Of a stretch of 64,000 nt of DNA, positions 1-13,900 are shown one piece after another. The notes beneath the pieces were generated by a model. The model was not told the origin of the DNA. It saw only the letters and a program-made list of their open reading frames with translations, and searched no databases. The stretch is from Synanceia verrucosa. Lineage: Eukaryota; Chordata; Actinopteri; Perciformes; Synanceiidae. Within the stretch, counting starts at the first letter, position 1. Each line of letters opens with the position of its first letter. A program made the position numbers and the translations under genes. The stretch lies in NCBI GenBank assembly GCA_029721515.1, contig CM056552.1, positions 11,331,001 to 11,395,000 on the forward strand, given 5' to 3'.

Positions 1-2881
1 TAAACACTTGTCTGAGGCACTGAAAACGATGATTTGCCACAAAAGCTTCACCTTTGACTGAAATGGTAAAATGGAAACAGAAAATTGAATCCTGGTGCAG
101 TGGCAGCCATTGCATTGATTTTCATGCTCATATATCAACAGGTAATGACAAAAAAAGTTCAACATTTTGGAAAATACACAGTTTCCTTTCTCTTTAGCTA
201 GTATAACGATAGGAAGCAGGTGGAAGCAGCTGGTAGGGCCTTCTCAGATGTTAAAAAGTCCACATTTTAAAGACCATTAATTCACACAAAGACAAATAAA
301 ACTAACGGAGCAGTTGTAACTAACGAGCGAACATGCTAATGAAATCAGATTAACCATCTTTTTTGTAGCTTCTTCTGTAATTTGGGAAACAAATAATCCA
401 CCAAAGAGCATCGTTAAAGTAATAATTTGACATTAACATGAAATGGACAAAAACGAAAAGTGAAGAGAGATAGTTTCACATAAATAACTAGCCAATTTGT
501 TTGCTTTGCAGTGAAAATAAAAAATAGCCCTAATTACAGCATCATTTTTATAATTGACATTGTAAATATAGACACATCGCCATTCCTAATAATTCACGAT
601 TAACTTGTATGGGCCAATGTTGGAAGCTGTCTGTAAGCACCTCAGTACTTTTGTATGTCATTGTGCTTAACTGTGTTTGCTGCAGCTTCTTTTACATTAC
701 ATCTGTCTCTGTCTGGAGGAAATGTCCTTCAAAGCTTTTTTGTGTACAATTCATCATCATAAAAAATGTCAGTTTATAAATCTGGGGTCTTGTCTGATTG
801 AATTAAAGTCAAACAAACCGATAGACAGCAGACGGAGACTTTCAGTGCTGGCAGCAGCTTTGTGTTAAGGTTGATCCAGTCAGTTATAGTAGAGGAGAGC
901 AGAGATGAGACGGGCATGTTCCTGTAAAGGGAGTACCAGAAGAGCACAAAAGACAAGGTAAAAGGACAAATGTTGGCAGCTCTTCCTGACCATGACCAAA
1001 AATCATGCTGTGCTATTCTGACCACCCATACATTATGAAATTCAGCCTTGAGGGAATATAAGCTAGAAGGTATTTAACTTTTTGCCTGCAGGTCAGACAA
1101 CATCCAAAGAGCTGAATCAAAAACAGGTGAGACCAGATAATCCACTGCTTGTGTTGTTCTGCTTCATCGCTCCTGTCAGTCACTGAAGGTATAAAAAGTC
1201 TGCCCTCCAATTATTTCAGAATCTAACTCATATTCTACATTCTGCAGATGCAGCATGAATTATTTCATAAGACATGGGCAAAGTTACCCAATCTGTCCAA
1301 CCAGTCAGTGTGGAGAGTAAATAACAACAAGAAACAAGGGACCATTTGCAGCAAAATATAGAGTGATTAACGCTGGATCTGTTGTTTGTTGCTCCCTGTT
1401 AAAGTCATGCACTCATATCCCGTTATGCAGCAGTGCGAAAGAGCCACAATGCTGATGTTGCAGTTTCTCAGCAGTATGTTGATGTTTGACTGTGAGGTAG
1501 ATGAAGTGTAACAGTGAGCATACCGGAAATGTAGTTTGTAATAAGTCACATTACATGGCTGGTCTGTGGTCAGCAATTAGTTCTGCTCAGTTGAAACACT
1601 CTAAGGGAAGCTAATGGGGTAGAGGATGTGATGTGGAGGGGTTCGAGAACATGATACAGTGATTAAAAAAAAAAAAAGATGTGCATGATCTGAGTTTAGA
1701 GCAATTCAGTCTGGAAACAAAAAGCTTAATCACGTCAATTCCTTTCAACCCATGTGAATGAATTGCTGTGTCCTGTCAGTCTGAACTTGTTCAGAGTGCT
1801 CTGATCAAACAGAAACATGGAGTTAATCACATTTATGACACTGAGATGACTTTGGGGTATTTGCACCAGTGAGTGAACCAATCTGGGCTGTAAGAAGGAA
1901 TTCAAACTGGACCCGTGCAGCATGGATTGTTTCACTTTCGTACAGAAACAGATGCAACAGTATAAAATGGTTATTTACTTTCTACGACTGCTCACTTCAT
2001 CTGTTTTCAGGAACAATCAAGGCATCATTTTCTGTCCCTGGAACTTATTATACAGAAAATGAGTTCCTTTAGCTTGAGTTCTCCTTGAGTCTTACTTCAG
2101 TCAGATGTTTCAAATGATGGAAAACACATACCAGGTCATATACGAGACAAAAACTATCAGTCTTTATAGTGAAATTTCAACATAAAGGGTGCCCTATACA
2201 TATTACTAAATAAGATGAATAAAACCATTTTGGACAACTGTATTGTTGAATACTGAGACCAAAAACTTGCTGTAATATGCACTTAACAGTCTTAAGCCTT
2301 AACTGTTTCTTGATTGTAGATGAGCACTTTATAACTTAATTGCATGTTAGATGGCCACAGTGGGTTGAATGAGACAGTTAAAGCTATAGTCTGTCATGTT
2401 AGAGAGCTAGCAAGATTTGAAAGTGGCACCCATAGACATATATACAAAGACGCTGCATTGAGGGGGTTGGCACGTTGCTGGGATACGTCAGTGTGTGCGT
2501 CATATTTGATGTGGCAGTTCTGCCTCGTAAAGTATAAACTAATGTCAGAAAATGGATCGAACTTCATAAAGCGCCTTTCTACGGAGTGATTTAAGTTAAT
2601 GCTTTTCATTCATTCATTCACACTCGCTCTCTGACTCCTTATATGTTTAGCAACTTTTTCATGAATGTAACACTGTTACTGTGACAATATATGTTGAAAT
2701 ATTAACATTAAACGTGTTTATGATAAAAAGATCCTGAAACGTAGATGTGACAGGTGGGTTTTCTGAATAAAGAGCACAGTGTTTACATTTAACTGATTTT
2801 AATTAATCTTTTTGATATTTAGTGACCAATGAACATATGTGCATACACATATCTGTAAAGGGGGCATTGATGAACACATAC

Positions 2882-3073
2882 CAGAGGTGGGAAGTATCAT
2901 ACAAATTGTACACTTAAGTACAAATACTTTGTTCCTGTACTTAAGTGAATTTTTCAGGTATCTGTATTTTACGTGAGGATTTATTTTACTTTTACTCTCT
3001 ATGTTTTAACACCAATATCTGTACTCTGTACTCCTTCAAAAAAATGGCTCGTTACTTGTTTCAACCTCTTCTG
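2882..3073. repeat. Short non-autonomous DNA transposon-like repeat (CAGAGGTGGGAAGTA family)
   Basis: The left end CAGAGGTGGGAAGTATC and the right end (reverse complement CAGAAGAGGTTGAAACAAGTAAC) are imperfect inverted repeats. The interior is rich in GTACTTAAGTAC-like motifs, a composition common in teleost genomes. No matching target duplication was found, so the copy is old. Confidence 0.5.
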
Positions 3074-3956
3074 ATGACAGCATGAAGAGGGGCACAAGGC
3101 GCCACAATAAACAAGTCCATATTCTTCATTTACTCAAATGTGTATTACAACAGCTCCGTCCTAATAGGATAGGATCAGAATGATGCATTGTGTTGAAACA
3201 CTGAGAGGATTGATAACAGTCCACAAGCTTGTGTCAGCTACATCTCTGGTGGCCTTACTAATCACATCACAGTGGTAATGAAAAGGCCTTTTGAACTTGG
3301 AAGCCAGTGCCGGAAAGCTGGGTGTTAGACTGTGGGTGGTCTGTGCCCTCTTGGCAGCCATTCAGGCCTCGGGAAAGGTCATAATCTGATTATATTCCCA
3401 CTTAATCTCAATAAACACACCTAAATGAATTAAATCTGGCTCTGAGTGCTGGCCATGGAAGAGAGAAAACTAGAATAAGGTAGAGGAAAGCAAAGCAGCG
3501 CAGTGAAGTGTGTGTTTTATATAGTCACCTTCATCTCTAGTGTTATATGTAGATTTTTTGTGTCTAAATGAGGTACTTGAGCTGTAGATAACCTGTAATA
3601 TTGCTTTTTTTCACTGCTCAGGATTTCTCTCAGTGCATGAACCTCCAGTTGAAATGATCAAGAGGATGGAGGGAGGCACGTGTTCTTCCCCCGACACGTA
3701 CAGTATATAACAACATATTATTATAACAAGGCTTGGGAGGAAGAACGATAGGTGAAACATGACATAATATGTTTAGCTCAATTGTGTACAAATAGTGCCC
3801 TGATATTTGCCTTGCACCTCAAACCAATATGTAAAAATCTAAACATATATTTGTTATGAAACTATAGCGTAAGGGCTTTTAAATACAAAGTTGCCAGAGG
3901 TGGTTTTCACGTCCCAGTAAATTCACATTTAAAAGAAAAATACTTCATGATGGTAT

Positions 3957-4005
3957 AAGATAAGATAAACCTTTATTAATCCCAAAGCAGGGAAACTTAC
4001 AGCGT
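3957..4005. repeat. Interspersed repeat tail (GATAA)n + CTTTATTAATCCC
   Basis: ATAAGATAAGATAA is followed by ACCTTTATTAATCCCAAAGC. This is the common 3' tail of a teleost retroposon family. Related pieces occur at 37220-37261 (opposite orientation), 40594-40660 and 52066-52100. Confidence 0.5.
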
Positions 4006-4487
4006 CACAGCTGCAAACATGACTGAGCAATATAGAGAGATAATTTATCAGTGCAGAGATTTGCTCTTTTGTTGCGTGTACCACAGTTGGTTTAAATGTT
4101 AAATGTTGGTTTAAATGGTTTAATGTGAAAATGATGATGACTTTATTTTATGTTTCATGTGGACACGGTCCATGTGGAAGAGTCTCCAGGTTTATTCAAA
4201 TCCTTTATTTACATTTATGAACACCACACAATTTGACATTTTCCAGTGTTAGTGCTAAATTCTATAAAGGTGCTTTCTTGTTAACTGTATTTTATTTAAT
4301 TGCCTGTTGTGTTACTTGTTAAGATGTGTTTTATTCGAAGGAACTTAATACTGCACATCCCAACTGAGGGTACAACTTGTCTCTGAAGCTCTTTTTTTTA
4401 TTAGCAGCTGCTTTGTGCTTAATGTTGTTGAAGTTGAATGTTTTAATTTCAGTGACCTCTTTAGCTTAGCTTATGACTTCTTGAAAA

Positions 4488-4782
4488 ATCATGAAAAAAG
4501 TCATGATATGGTATGCTGTAAATAATCATGATTGAAAATATCATAAAGAAGTCATGGTATTGTATGCCCATGAAAAAAGCCATAGTACAATAAACCACGA
4601 ATAAACCACGAATAGCCATAGTATATCATGTAGACACATAAAAAAGTCACCATTCTGCATGCCGTATGTATAGTCATAATAAAACAGAGATTGTCATTAA
4701 AAAGTCATAGAATAGTACATCAAAAATTAAAAAAAAAATCATAGGATAGTCTGTCAAACAGATTTGTTATAAAGTCATAGTA
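4488..4782. repeat. Diverged tandem array with AAAAAAGTCATAGTAT-like core
   Basis: A motif close to AAAAAGTCATAGTAT recurs roughly every 35-60 bases with heavy divergence. Examples are AAAAAAGTCATGATATGG, AAAAAAGCCATAGTACAA and AAAAAGTCATAGAATAGT. Similar motifs reappear after the adjacent Tc1 relic, at about 5330-5530. Confidence 0.55.
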
Positions 4783-4786
4783 TATA

Positions 4787-5268
4787 CTCACTAACCACTT
4801 TATTGGGTACACTACACATGCTAGTGAAAGCTTAGAGTCCCTTTATGCCTTCAGAACTGCCTTAATTCTTGGTGGCTTACTTTTAACAACGTGTTGCAAA
4901 CATTCCTCACAGATTTCAGTCCATATTAACATGATAGCATCCATGTTTCTGCAGATTTGTCAGCTTCACATCTATGATGAGAATCTCCCATTCCACCACA
5001 TCCCAAAGGTTCTATTGGATTGAGATCTGGTGGCTGTGGAGGTCATTGGAGTCCAGTGAACTCAGTGTCACGTCCAAGAAACCAGTTTGAGATGATCTGA
5101 GCTTTGTGATATGGAGCATTAGCCAGGTGGAAGTAGCCATCAGAAGATGGTCCACTGTGGTCATAAAGGGATGGACATGGTCAGCAACAATACTCAGGTA
5201 GGCTGCAGAGTTTAAACCATGCTCAGTTGATACTAAGGAGCTCAAAGCGAGCCAAAAAAATATCCAAG
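4787..5268 (-). pseudogene. Decayed Tc1/mariner transposon fragment (3' half of transposase)
   Basis: The plus-strand edge CTCACTAACCACTTTATTGGG after TA resembles the end of a widespread fish Tc1-like family. On the minus strand the translation retains AYLSIVADHVHPFMTTV, then after a frame change YFHLANAPYHKAQII and PPDLNPIEPLG. The catalytic Asp of the expected DNAPCH block is Ala, a Trp codon is TGA, and the 5' half is missing. It is therefore an inactive relic. Confidence 0.75.
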
Positions 5269-7530
5269 AAGTCTGTAAGTGCATCACTACCCTCTGCTGG
5301 TACAGAGCACACACACCAAACAACCAGGCGACACAAAAAGAAAGCTATAGTATGTTGGAAATATGTTACTCAAGCACTGTAATGTAGTGAGCATAAATCA
5401 GGGGTACCTCTAACTTAAATCAGTTAATCTGTTCATTTGTAACAGTGTATCGATAACTGTCAAAGCTATCAGTTTATCATCGTATAGAAATGAAAAGTCA
5501 CAGTACAAATTTTTACATAAAAAGTATACATTTGGGGAAAACCTGCTTTTCTTCAGCTTATTTACATTACAGGATTTCCCTCTGAAACATGGAATGAAAA
5601 ATGTTTTTTTCTGAAAGTTTTAATCGATACTTGATTGTCTTAAAGTAAACTGTATGCAGACCAGTAGATGGCACCACAGACCTCTGAGGACAGCCATGTA
5701 CGCTCATGCATGTTTCACTACAGAGCAACAAGGACTATGGATATGAATATGATGCGCTACCATATCTACTATTAATATCAGTGTTCAGCTTCAGTCATCT
5801 CATCTCAGCACTCGGTCACGAGACAATAATACAAGAAGTTTCTGTGAGGTTTCACTGATTTATTGTTTCGTTAATGTTTGTGCAAGGAAAAGAGTTACAA
5901 AAATCTACAGACTAGACATGATAATATATCCTGTTCCTATCATACAATGTTATTTATACAGTATGTTTATATTCAATCCAATGTACCTATGACACTTTAA
6001 AGATATATTGATCATCCTTATAAGACAGACAACAAACACCACCAACAGTAAACAAGTTCATCTAAACACCCACAGCCTGGAGTGACCATGTGCAATCTAG
6101 ACATTATTTAAGCTTCAATGATACTGATGTGCTATATCATGTTTCTAGAACAACTTCATCAAAATGAAAACACAGAACCTATGAATGCAGCACAGTAGTC
6201 CCTGTAGTGTTTAGAAGTGCATTAGTCACTTGAACTGCAGGAGAACGTTTTACTTGTTTTTTGAGGTAACAGCTATAATCTTTTTAACATAGAGAAATGA
6301 CTGGATTATAAGAACATTTTACTGATTTTATTCTTTATTTCCGTGTATTAGTTATAGGGATGGTATGTCTTTTATGTTCTCTATGTAGACTGGTGAAATT
6401 CTTCGGTACACTGACTTGTTCTGAGTTCAGTGAGAAAAAGTTTTGGCCAAAAATAAGATAACATTTTGTTGCTTAAGAAACACTCCTGGCCTGCTGCTGA
6501 GAAAAGGCCTCTTTGTTGCAGAGTCTCAGGTTGTTGCTGATTGTGCTGCTCTGCTACCAGTTACGCAGTTCAGCTTGAACCCTGAACCCGGACCGGTTGT
6601 TCTATATTTCCAAGACATTACTGTGTATGTATATGTGTAGAATTTCTCTATACTTGTAGTATTTTTCAAATTCTGATAAATCTGGCCTGTTTTTTTTTTT
6701 GTTTTTTTTTTTTTTACACTCACTGACAGATGGTGCATTTCAGCCCTTCCTTCCTTCCTGCTGCTGTCTGCCACAGATTATTTATACTGCCATTCAGAAT
6801 TTTTAGTGGCTTGAATACAGATAAAATTTCCTTGCAGCCATCAAGTGGCCATGAGAAGAGATGCCAGTTAAAGCGGTTTATCCTGCTTTCACCACTCATC
6901 CATGGCATGTGTGTGAAACCACTCCCTCACTCACATCTCGATTTTACATGCCATGCACACTGCATTCATTTATTATCTGATTTCATCCAACAGCACTACA
7001 TACAGTAAATGTAAATATATCAGAATTCCAAGAATAAAGTGGTGATCAGTTACTATAGCACGCTGCAGAGGCATTTCAGACACAACCATGGGGAACGCCT
7101 GTGGTTGAAAACCCTCCATTTGCTGGTATCTGCTGGCACTGTGGGAGAGCCTCTCTAGGGAAGATGGTGCCCTAGGACTTAGCTTAGTTTTAATAAACGA
7201 CAAAGTCTGAACACTCAGCATTTTTGTGACCTCAAAACATGACATGTGTCATGGTTAGATTTCAGTCAGCAGAATTATTTTCCAGTGAATTCCTGTTATC
7301 CAGCACAGCAGCTTTTCTAGAAAATGAAATCCTATTTCTGTGTATAACTGTAATACAGTGCATGGACTTGTTGTCAGAAACCAGCAGTAGCCGTCCTACA
7401 CTATAGAGGATAAGTGGTATGTATTCATCATACAGACCTGGTGTCAATGTTTGTTTTGCTGCCAAAAAGAGGTGCAGGGGCGTGATGCTGATCAAATTCT
7501 TGTGTCCTTCAAGCGCTTGACTGACTTAAG

Positions 7531-7995
7531 CTACAGGTTACCTTGTTTGTCTGAGGATGAAGAGGAGGTGGATGGTGATGGAGAGGGGGGTTTGGGAAAG
7601 ACCCTGTCAGTGGGTGTGATGCCTGGGCTACCCAGACCAGAGGAGCTAGAGCTGCTGGAGCGGTGTGCTCCCTGTCCCTGTCCGATCACAGGAGCAGGCC
7701 GGACTGGTCTGACAGGCGGGGGCCTCAGAGGTGCACTCGGTCTACGTGCTGATATCGCAGGTTTAAAAGTGGTCATGGTCTCGGAAGAGGAGCTGCTGCT
7801 GCTACGTCGCTGGGCTGCATCTGGATCCCTGATCACCATGGTGTGGAGAGGGCTGCCGGGAGGATCCTGGGCTCCACCGGGGTTTTTGAGGGGCTCCAGC
7901 GTGTCCAAGACGACGTCAGGGGCATGTTTGGCTACATTCTGTCGCTCCAGCTCACGCAGCTCATGTAGAGCTGTATTCATGGTTTTCTCTATGTC
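7531..7995 (-). CDS. srgap3: srgap3 coding exon 22 (terminal, with stop)
   Basis: Encodes residues 959-1112 and the TAG stop at 7531-7533. It begins DIEKTMNTALHELRELERQN and carries two long Ser runs. It ends with SPSPSTSSSSSDKQGNL, where mammals end shortly after a GSPAVTPTEKMFP-like block. The extra PKPPSPSPSTSSSS stretch is a fish-side extension. Confidence 0.94.
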   Translation of the reverse strand, partial: DIEKTMNTALHELRELERQNVAKHAPDVVLDTLEPLKNPGGAQDPPGSPLHTMVIRDPDAAQRRSSSSSSSETMTTFKPAISARRPSAPLRPPPVRPVRPAPVIGQGQGAHRSSSSSSSGLGSPGITPTDRVFPKPPSPSPSTSSSSSDKQGNL

Positions 7996-10900
7996 CTGAG
8001 AAACACGAGGAGAGGAAAACATGTATCAGACCTCAGGAATTATTTGCTCTAAAGGGAAGTGACTGGATGACTAGAACAGTCAACCTGTATTGTGGCTTTT
8101 GTATTTTTGTGACCCCCTTCCCAGCTGCAATAATTAGTAACATCTAAATTGATACTTCATTGAACATAACACAATTGAACATATTAGTGTTTAATAATAA
8201 TTCGTAATGCTACCACTTTTTAGCTTTAAGATGTTGTTTGTAAAACATCTATAAACATTACATAAATAGAGAGACAAATTTGTAACACCCTGTAGTTAAC
8301 AAATACATTGTAAAGCATTAATATTATATAGATAGTTAATTCTTTGTTAGTGGTTAATAATTGATTTCTGGTCCATCTATCTCTGTAATGTTCATAGAAG
8401 GTTAACAAATAATTTGGTTACAAATAGTAACCAAAGTATTAAAAACATATTGTGATTGTTATCATCAACAATGACGTAATATAGACTAATTATTTCATAT
8501 TACACACAAACTATGACAAAAAAGATAGCATTACGAATAGTAAACATTAATCATAATTTCCTTGCTGATTCCTACTACTACCCTCAATTTACCAAATAGA
8601 AATGAAAGTTGTTATGAAATGATTTCCACTCAGTCTCGTCTTAAAAAGATGACATAATTCAATATTCAAATATTACATTTTTTTACGAGGATCTACAAAC
8701 TATAATGCTCTACCGACTGTATTCCTTTGTCTCTTCCAGCATTAATTCTCACCTCAGCCAGAGCTTCAGCCTCAAGGGTTTTGTGATCTCCTAAACTTGC
8801 GTGCCGAGTGGTGCCGGGTGACGACCGCTGAGAGTGGCTGTCCACGAAGGCCTTTCTGTCAGGGTGGTTGATGCAGCCGGCGCTGCCGAATGTGGCGAGA
8901 CGCCTTTTCTCAGGACTGTCCGCTGGGCCCCTGCTAACTGCCATCTTGTGTGGGCTGCAGGGTCGAGGCAGGACCCTCGGCGGCTGGTCGGCAGCTCTGG
9001 TGGGGCTGTGACTGTCGGCGCCGTTCCTGTGGCGTGGACCTACAGCACCATCTGATCGCACCCTCACCCTACCAGAAATCACACAACTCTGAACACTCGC
9101 ATGGTAACTGTCTACATTATATCTGCACTATGAGGGCCCAGAGCTTGAACTGACCTTCCCAAAGCTGCCCCAAAGCGGCGCTCAGGTGTGTGTTCACACA
9201 CAGACTGCTGGTCTTTTCTGGATGAGGCTCTGTCATCGTGGTGTGGTCCGCTGCTGGCAGCACTATCACTCCTCTGAACGCTATCTGAGAAAGCATCGTC
9301 CCTGATACCAACATGAGAGATTGATCTCCATTAATGGCTTCCACCCTCAGGAAATGTTAACACTGGCTTTTACTTTAAGAGATCGAACTTTGCTGAAGTT
9401 TAATCTCTGGAACAGCACATAAGAATCCTTAATAATTACATTCTTACCACAAAAATGTTATCAGCACAGTGAGCATCATTACTTTTACAGACAGAATGAA
9501 TTGCTATCAGTACCTGGAAGCTGCTGCTGTCCATCCATCACTCTTCTTAATTTAGCTTTAATGCAGTTACCTGCCCCGTGAAGCAGGACTGCTTATCAGG
9601 CAAGAGGCCACAGCACAAATTAAAGGCTGCATTAAAGGAGTGACCTAAGTGCTCGTCTCCTCACAGCTCTGCAGCTAATTGCTGATTGGGGACCATTCAT
9701 TTTGTTTTCATTGCCAATAGTTTTGCTCAGAACAACTGCAGGAAAAGAGGAAGCCTTTTAATCACAATAACGACGTTAAGAATAGAAAACATGCTTTTTG
9801 GGAAAACAGAGCGAAATGAATAACGACCAAGCTGTTGTCCTGCAGCAGAGCCAAGGCACTGACTCGCTTTGTGATGCAGTTTCATACTAAAATAATGTCT
9901 CAATATGGGCTTGACAGACTAAATGCTTTTTACTCACATGTCTTGTACCACAATGTACTGATGTGGAATTAGCCCGTCCACACCGTTATGCCGGCCCTCC
10001 CACCAGTCCTCAGAAGCTCGCATGTAGAGTAAAAGAGAGGCTCCCTTCTTGAAGGAAAGCTCTCTTGGACTTCGGCCCACATAGTCAAACTTAGCGATAG
10101 CCTCAATCTGCTCCAACTCTGCAAAAAGAGAATCCAAACAAATGTGTCTGAATCCAGAGACTTCTGGTTATTTAATCTCTGAGGTAAGGCTGCTGTTTGC
10201 TGACTCACCTTCGTCGCTGGTGTTGGGTCCGGTACCGTTGTCTACCTCGTCAAGAGCTCCTGGCTCACTGTGGGGGCTTTCACTGAATGGAACATAATAT
10301 TTAATATCTAAGTGGAGACATTTGTAGAAGATTTGTAGAAGAAGATTTTGCATCCAAATAATAAAAGCAAAGAAGCATAGAGATATGGTGGAGGCTATAT
10401 TCACCTATTTTTTCTGCCATTATAATATATGTAACCTACCTAATGCTCCACCTCATAAACGACCATGACTCCACTGACTGACAGTAACAAGCAAATATTA
10501 ATAAATAATGCTGCAGCTTGGTAGCATCATACAAACAAGACACAATCAAATTTAGAAATCAGGCCTACTGTGCAGAAAATAAGCCCTGGCTTGGGTTCCT
10601 GTCTCGTCACAAGACATATTTTACTTGACTAAGCAGTAGATAAAGTATCATCTGGTATAATCTGTGCCCAGCTCAGTTTTTAACTCTGACCAACAGCAGA
10701 AGAAAATTCAGTACTGAAGGTTCTGTCAGATGTACATAATTGAGTATAATGTGTAAGAATTCAAGTGAGAGTAAGAAATGTATTTTTTCTGTTAAGCTGT
10801 TTGAGGCAAATATTGCAAAAAATAAATAGCAGCTTTTAATTTGAAGTGCTTCAGGAAATCAACCTTGTCTTGCACTTACCAGTACTCTTCCCCACCAGCC

Positions 10901-13900
10901 ATGCACTTTTCATACACAGGTCCATCCAACTCCCGCTGGCCTGGGAAGATGACCTCATGGTGGATGATAACAGTTTTAATGATCTCATTAACATGCGCCT
11001 GGCAGGCCACAGGGTCCTGGTCGTCTGGTATTGGCATCAATGTAGGGCCAAAGCAAATAGCCAGGTTGTAAGGGTCCATCATGTTCTCATCACTGTACTG
11101 AGAAAGACTGAAAAGACAGACACACTTAGTATGAATGTACGAGTGTCAAACAAGTGAAATGTGCTGCAGCAGGACTTACTGGTTTAGAAATGCGAACAGG
11201 TATCTCATGACGATGATCACGGGCCGCTGAAGAGTCACAATTATCTGCTGAAGGTGATGAGCTCGTTCTGCTCCTGAGTCAAGCTCTGCAATGCAAAGAA
11301 ACGATGTGGAGAAACAGACGGAAAGCACGGCTGGATAATCATTTATCAGATGTTTTCCTGGAATGTGACTCACTGGTTGTGGATATGAGGTCGAGGAAAC
11401 GCTCTTTAGGGAACAGTGGATTTTCCAGCCCTCTGAAGTAGAGCTTGAGAACGCCTGCCACAGAGTTGATGTCATGATCAGACTGATCATCCACCAGTGG
11501 ATCCTCTCCTACAGACACAACATACATTTAATCCACTCGTTAATCATTCATGTGTTCATGTTTCAAGCAGGGAGGTTAATATAAACATTGAGAGTGCAGT
11601 TATGTTTCCTCGTTTATTATTACTCCAAGATGCTGATCTTATTATTATGCATGTAAATGGTTTACATGTCCATTACTGGGTGACATGTGACACATGGGCT
11701 CTTTATTTGCACTGAGGCCTGTGGAAGACACTGTGGCTTTTGAGGTGGACAAAACACAATTTAAAATCAATCAAGAGAAGATGGCCAAGTGCACTGGGAC
11801 TAACCTCTTTCAAATGCATTTTTAATATCGTTGACTTCGACCTGGGAGCCTGGAACTCTGAATATACCTTGCTGCTGGAGACCTGTGGACAGACAGAACC
11901 GTTGTACAAATGTTCATTCATTGAATTTGTCTGCACATTTAAAGTAAGAATAGTAACCAGTCCTCAAAGTATTTGCACAGCAACTTAACAAATTAGTTTA
12001 ACAAAAAGACAAAACCCAGCAGTCTAAGCAAATAACAGAAGGTGTCTGAGATTTTGGTAAACATTTTTATAAAATTTGTTATTTTTATCTAAAAAAAAAT
12101 CACCACCTCATGAGAACTTCAGCACCGAAGAAACAGTCTGACAGATTTTGGAAGCTAATTCACCTAATTAATTAATCAGAAATGTTTTTAACCAAACAGT
12201 TCAAGGAACCATGCAGTCACAGGAACAAAAACATGAAATAAACATCCCCTCGGGGTGTTTTCCTGTTTGAGTTTCGACTGAAGATCCATGAGAGAAATGA
12301 GTCTGTAACAGCTTCAAAAAGTGATGACCTAATATTTATTCAAGTGGCATCCAGAGCTTTATTATTGTGTGAATATTAGTAAAAAATTAGATGTCTGCAA
12401 TACAAACTGTAGTCAACCATATTTTTTTTTTTTTTTTTTTTTTTCAAGAAATTACTACCCTCAAGATATGGACTTACTTGGCACCAGAAATACAGTGGAG
12501 GTAATATTTCAGTCCTCCAGATAAGATTCCTGGAAGTGTTTCTGTATTTGTAGACTTAATATTAGTGTTGATTTGTTTAATAAATTTGAACACATATACT
12601 GTACGTAAACTATTAAATTGACCAGTATGACACAACTGGTCAAGTTAAAATTATCTGTGACAAAACACATTGCTTTTATTAAAAAGAAGGACAGAGAGAG
12701 AGAACATGAAAGCAGAGGTTTCGTAGAAACCTACCATACAGATTGATGTATCGAACACAGCTCTCAACCACCACTGGGATGGCCTGCCCAGAGTCCTGCC
12801 AGGCACAGTCAGATGATTATTATTCAAAGCACGTGAGCAGAAAATAAATAATAGAAAACAAGAGAGTCATGCCAGCAGGGTGTTATCATCAGAAGCTTAA
12901 AGAGGCAGCCCCTCAACTGAATTAACGTCACTAAGTTGAGAGAACATTTGACTATTTTTATATGTATGTATTTTTTTAAAATAACTGCTAGAGTACAGGA
13001 CAAAAATAAGCAGAACAAAACCATGTTAGTGTTTGCGTCACCATGTGTTATTACTTTTACTACAGTATTTGCATAGTGAACACAGCTCCCTTTATAAGAC
13101 AGAGTACCTGACTCCTGGCACGGACATTCCGTCTTCCCCTGGGCAGAGAGCAGAAAGGCCCGTAGACAGAGGAAGAGAGGCAACAAGAACCACAACAGGT
13201 TAGTGAGAGACAGGGAGAGAAAGAGGAGGCCTGGCCTGAGAGGATAAAGCCGAAGCATCAGTGCCTTGTGGGGGGGGTGGACATGAGGACGTGGGGGGAG
13301 GAGGAAGGGTGCTACCCGGGAGGATGGGGGTGAGAGCTACATGCATTTTAAGGGCTGCGATTAACCAATTATTTTCACTGTGACGCAGAATAAAGTGATA
13401 GAGCTCATCTTCATCTCCTGCAGCCAAAGGTGTCGTCGTTAAATCACTTGTGTTCTTCTCTGACCAGCACTAAAACTAAAGATACTCACTCTGCTCTCAC
13501 GTAGAAATATATAGAGAAAATCATGATAAAGTTACAACCTGGAACGAGGGATCACTGGGAATTTGAGCTTGAAAAATCAATTTAATGATGACGATGATCT
13601 TTTTCCCCAGCCAGTCTATTGATGGTTTTAGCTGTACAGTACTGCACCTGCTGTGGATGCACACTTGCCTGCCCCCTTTTTTCCATGATTGCACATTTAA
13701 GTGGATGTAGCCACATGTCTATTTGCATATCCTGACATGGCTGGTGTGTGGCCAACTGATATGAAGCCAAACTAATTCAGTGTCTGGAGCCTGGGGATCA
13801 CTGGAAACAGGATGTTATAAAAGCAGATCTGGGGACGGGTGCATTTTCTTTTAAAAATGGAACCATCTCCAGAATTTGACAGATTTTTCACCTCACCCCA

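Larger units (their letters stand above)
1..7530. other. Region downstream of srgap3, no recognisable gene
   Basis: I see no credible exon on either strand. The segment next to 7530 must include the srgap3 3'UTR, but its length cannot be read. Several minus-strand AATAAA-like hexamers exist (plus-strand TTTATT, for example near 6327 and 6967) and none is decisive. Contents otherwise are a CAGAGGTGGG-type repeat (2882-3073), a GATAA tail (3957), a diverged tandem array (4488-4782) and a Tc1 relic (4787-5268). Confidence 0.6.

Noticed and set aside
7451..7999. 182-codon open frame on the plus strand
   Set aside because: It is the antisense shadow of the Ser-rich last srgap3 exon. Reversed AGC/TCC codons leave it open, and it matches no family.
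13200..13427. Minus-strand open frame with a Pro-rich stretch (LPPPPTSSCPPPP)
   Set aside because: It lies inside srgap3 intron 12 and is produced by a G-run. The flanking exons already join in phase, so it is not needed.
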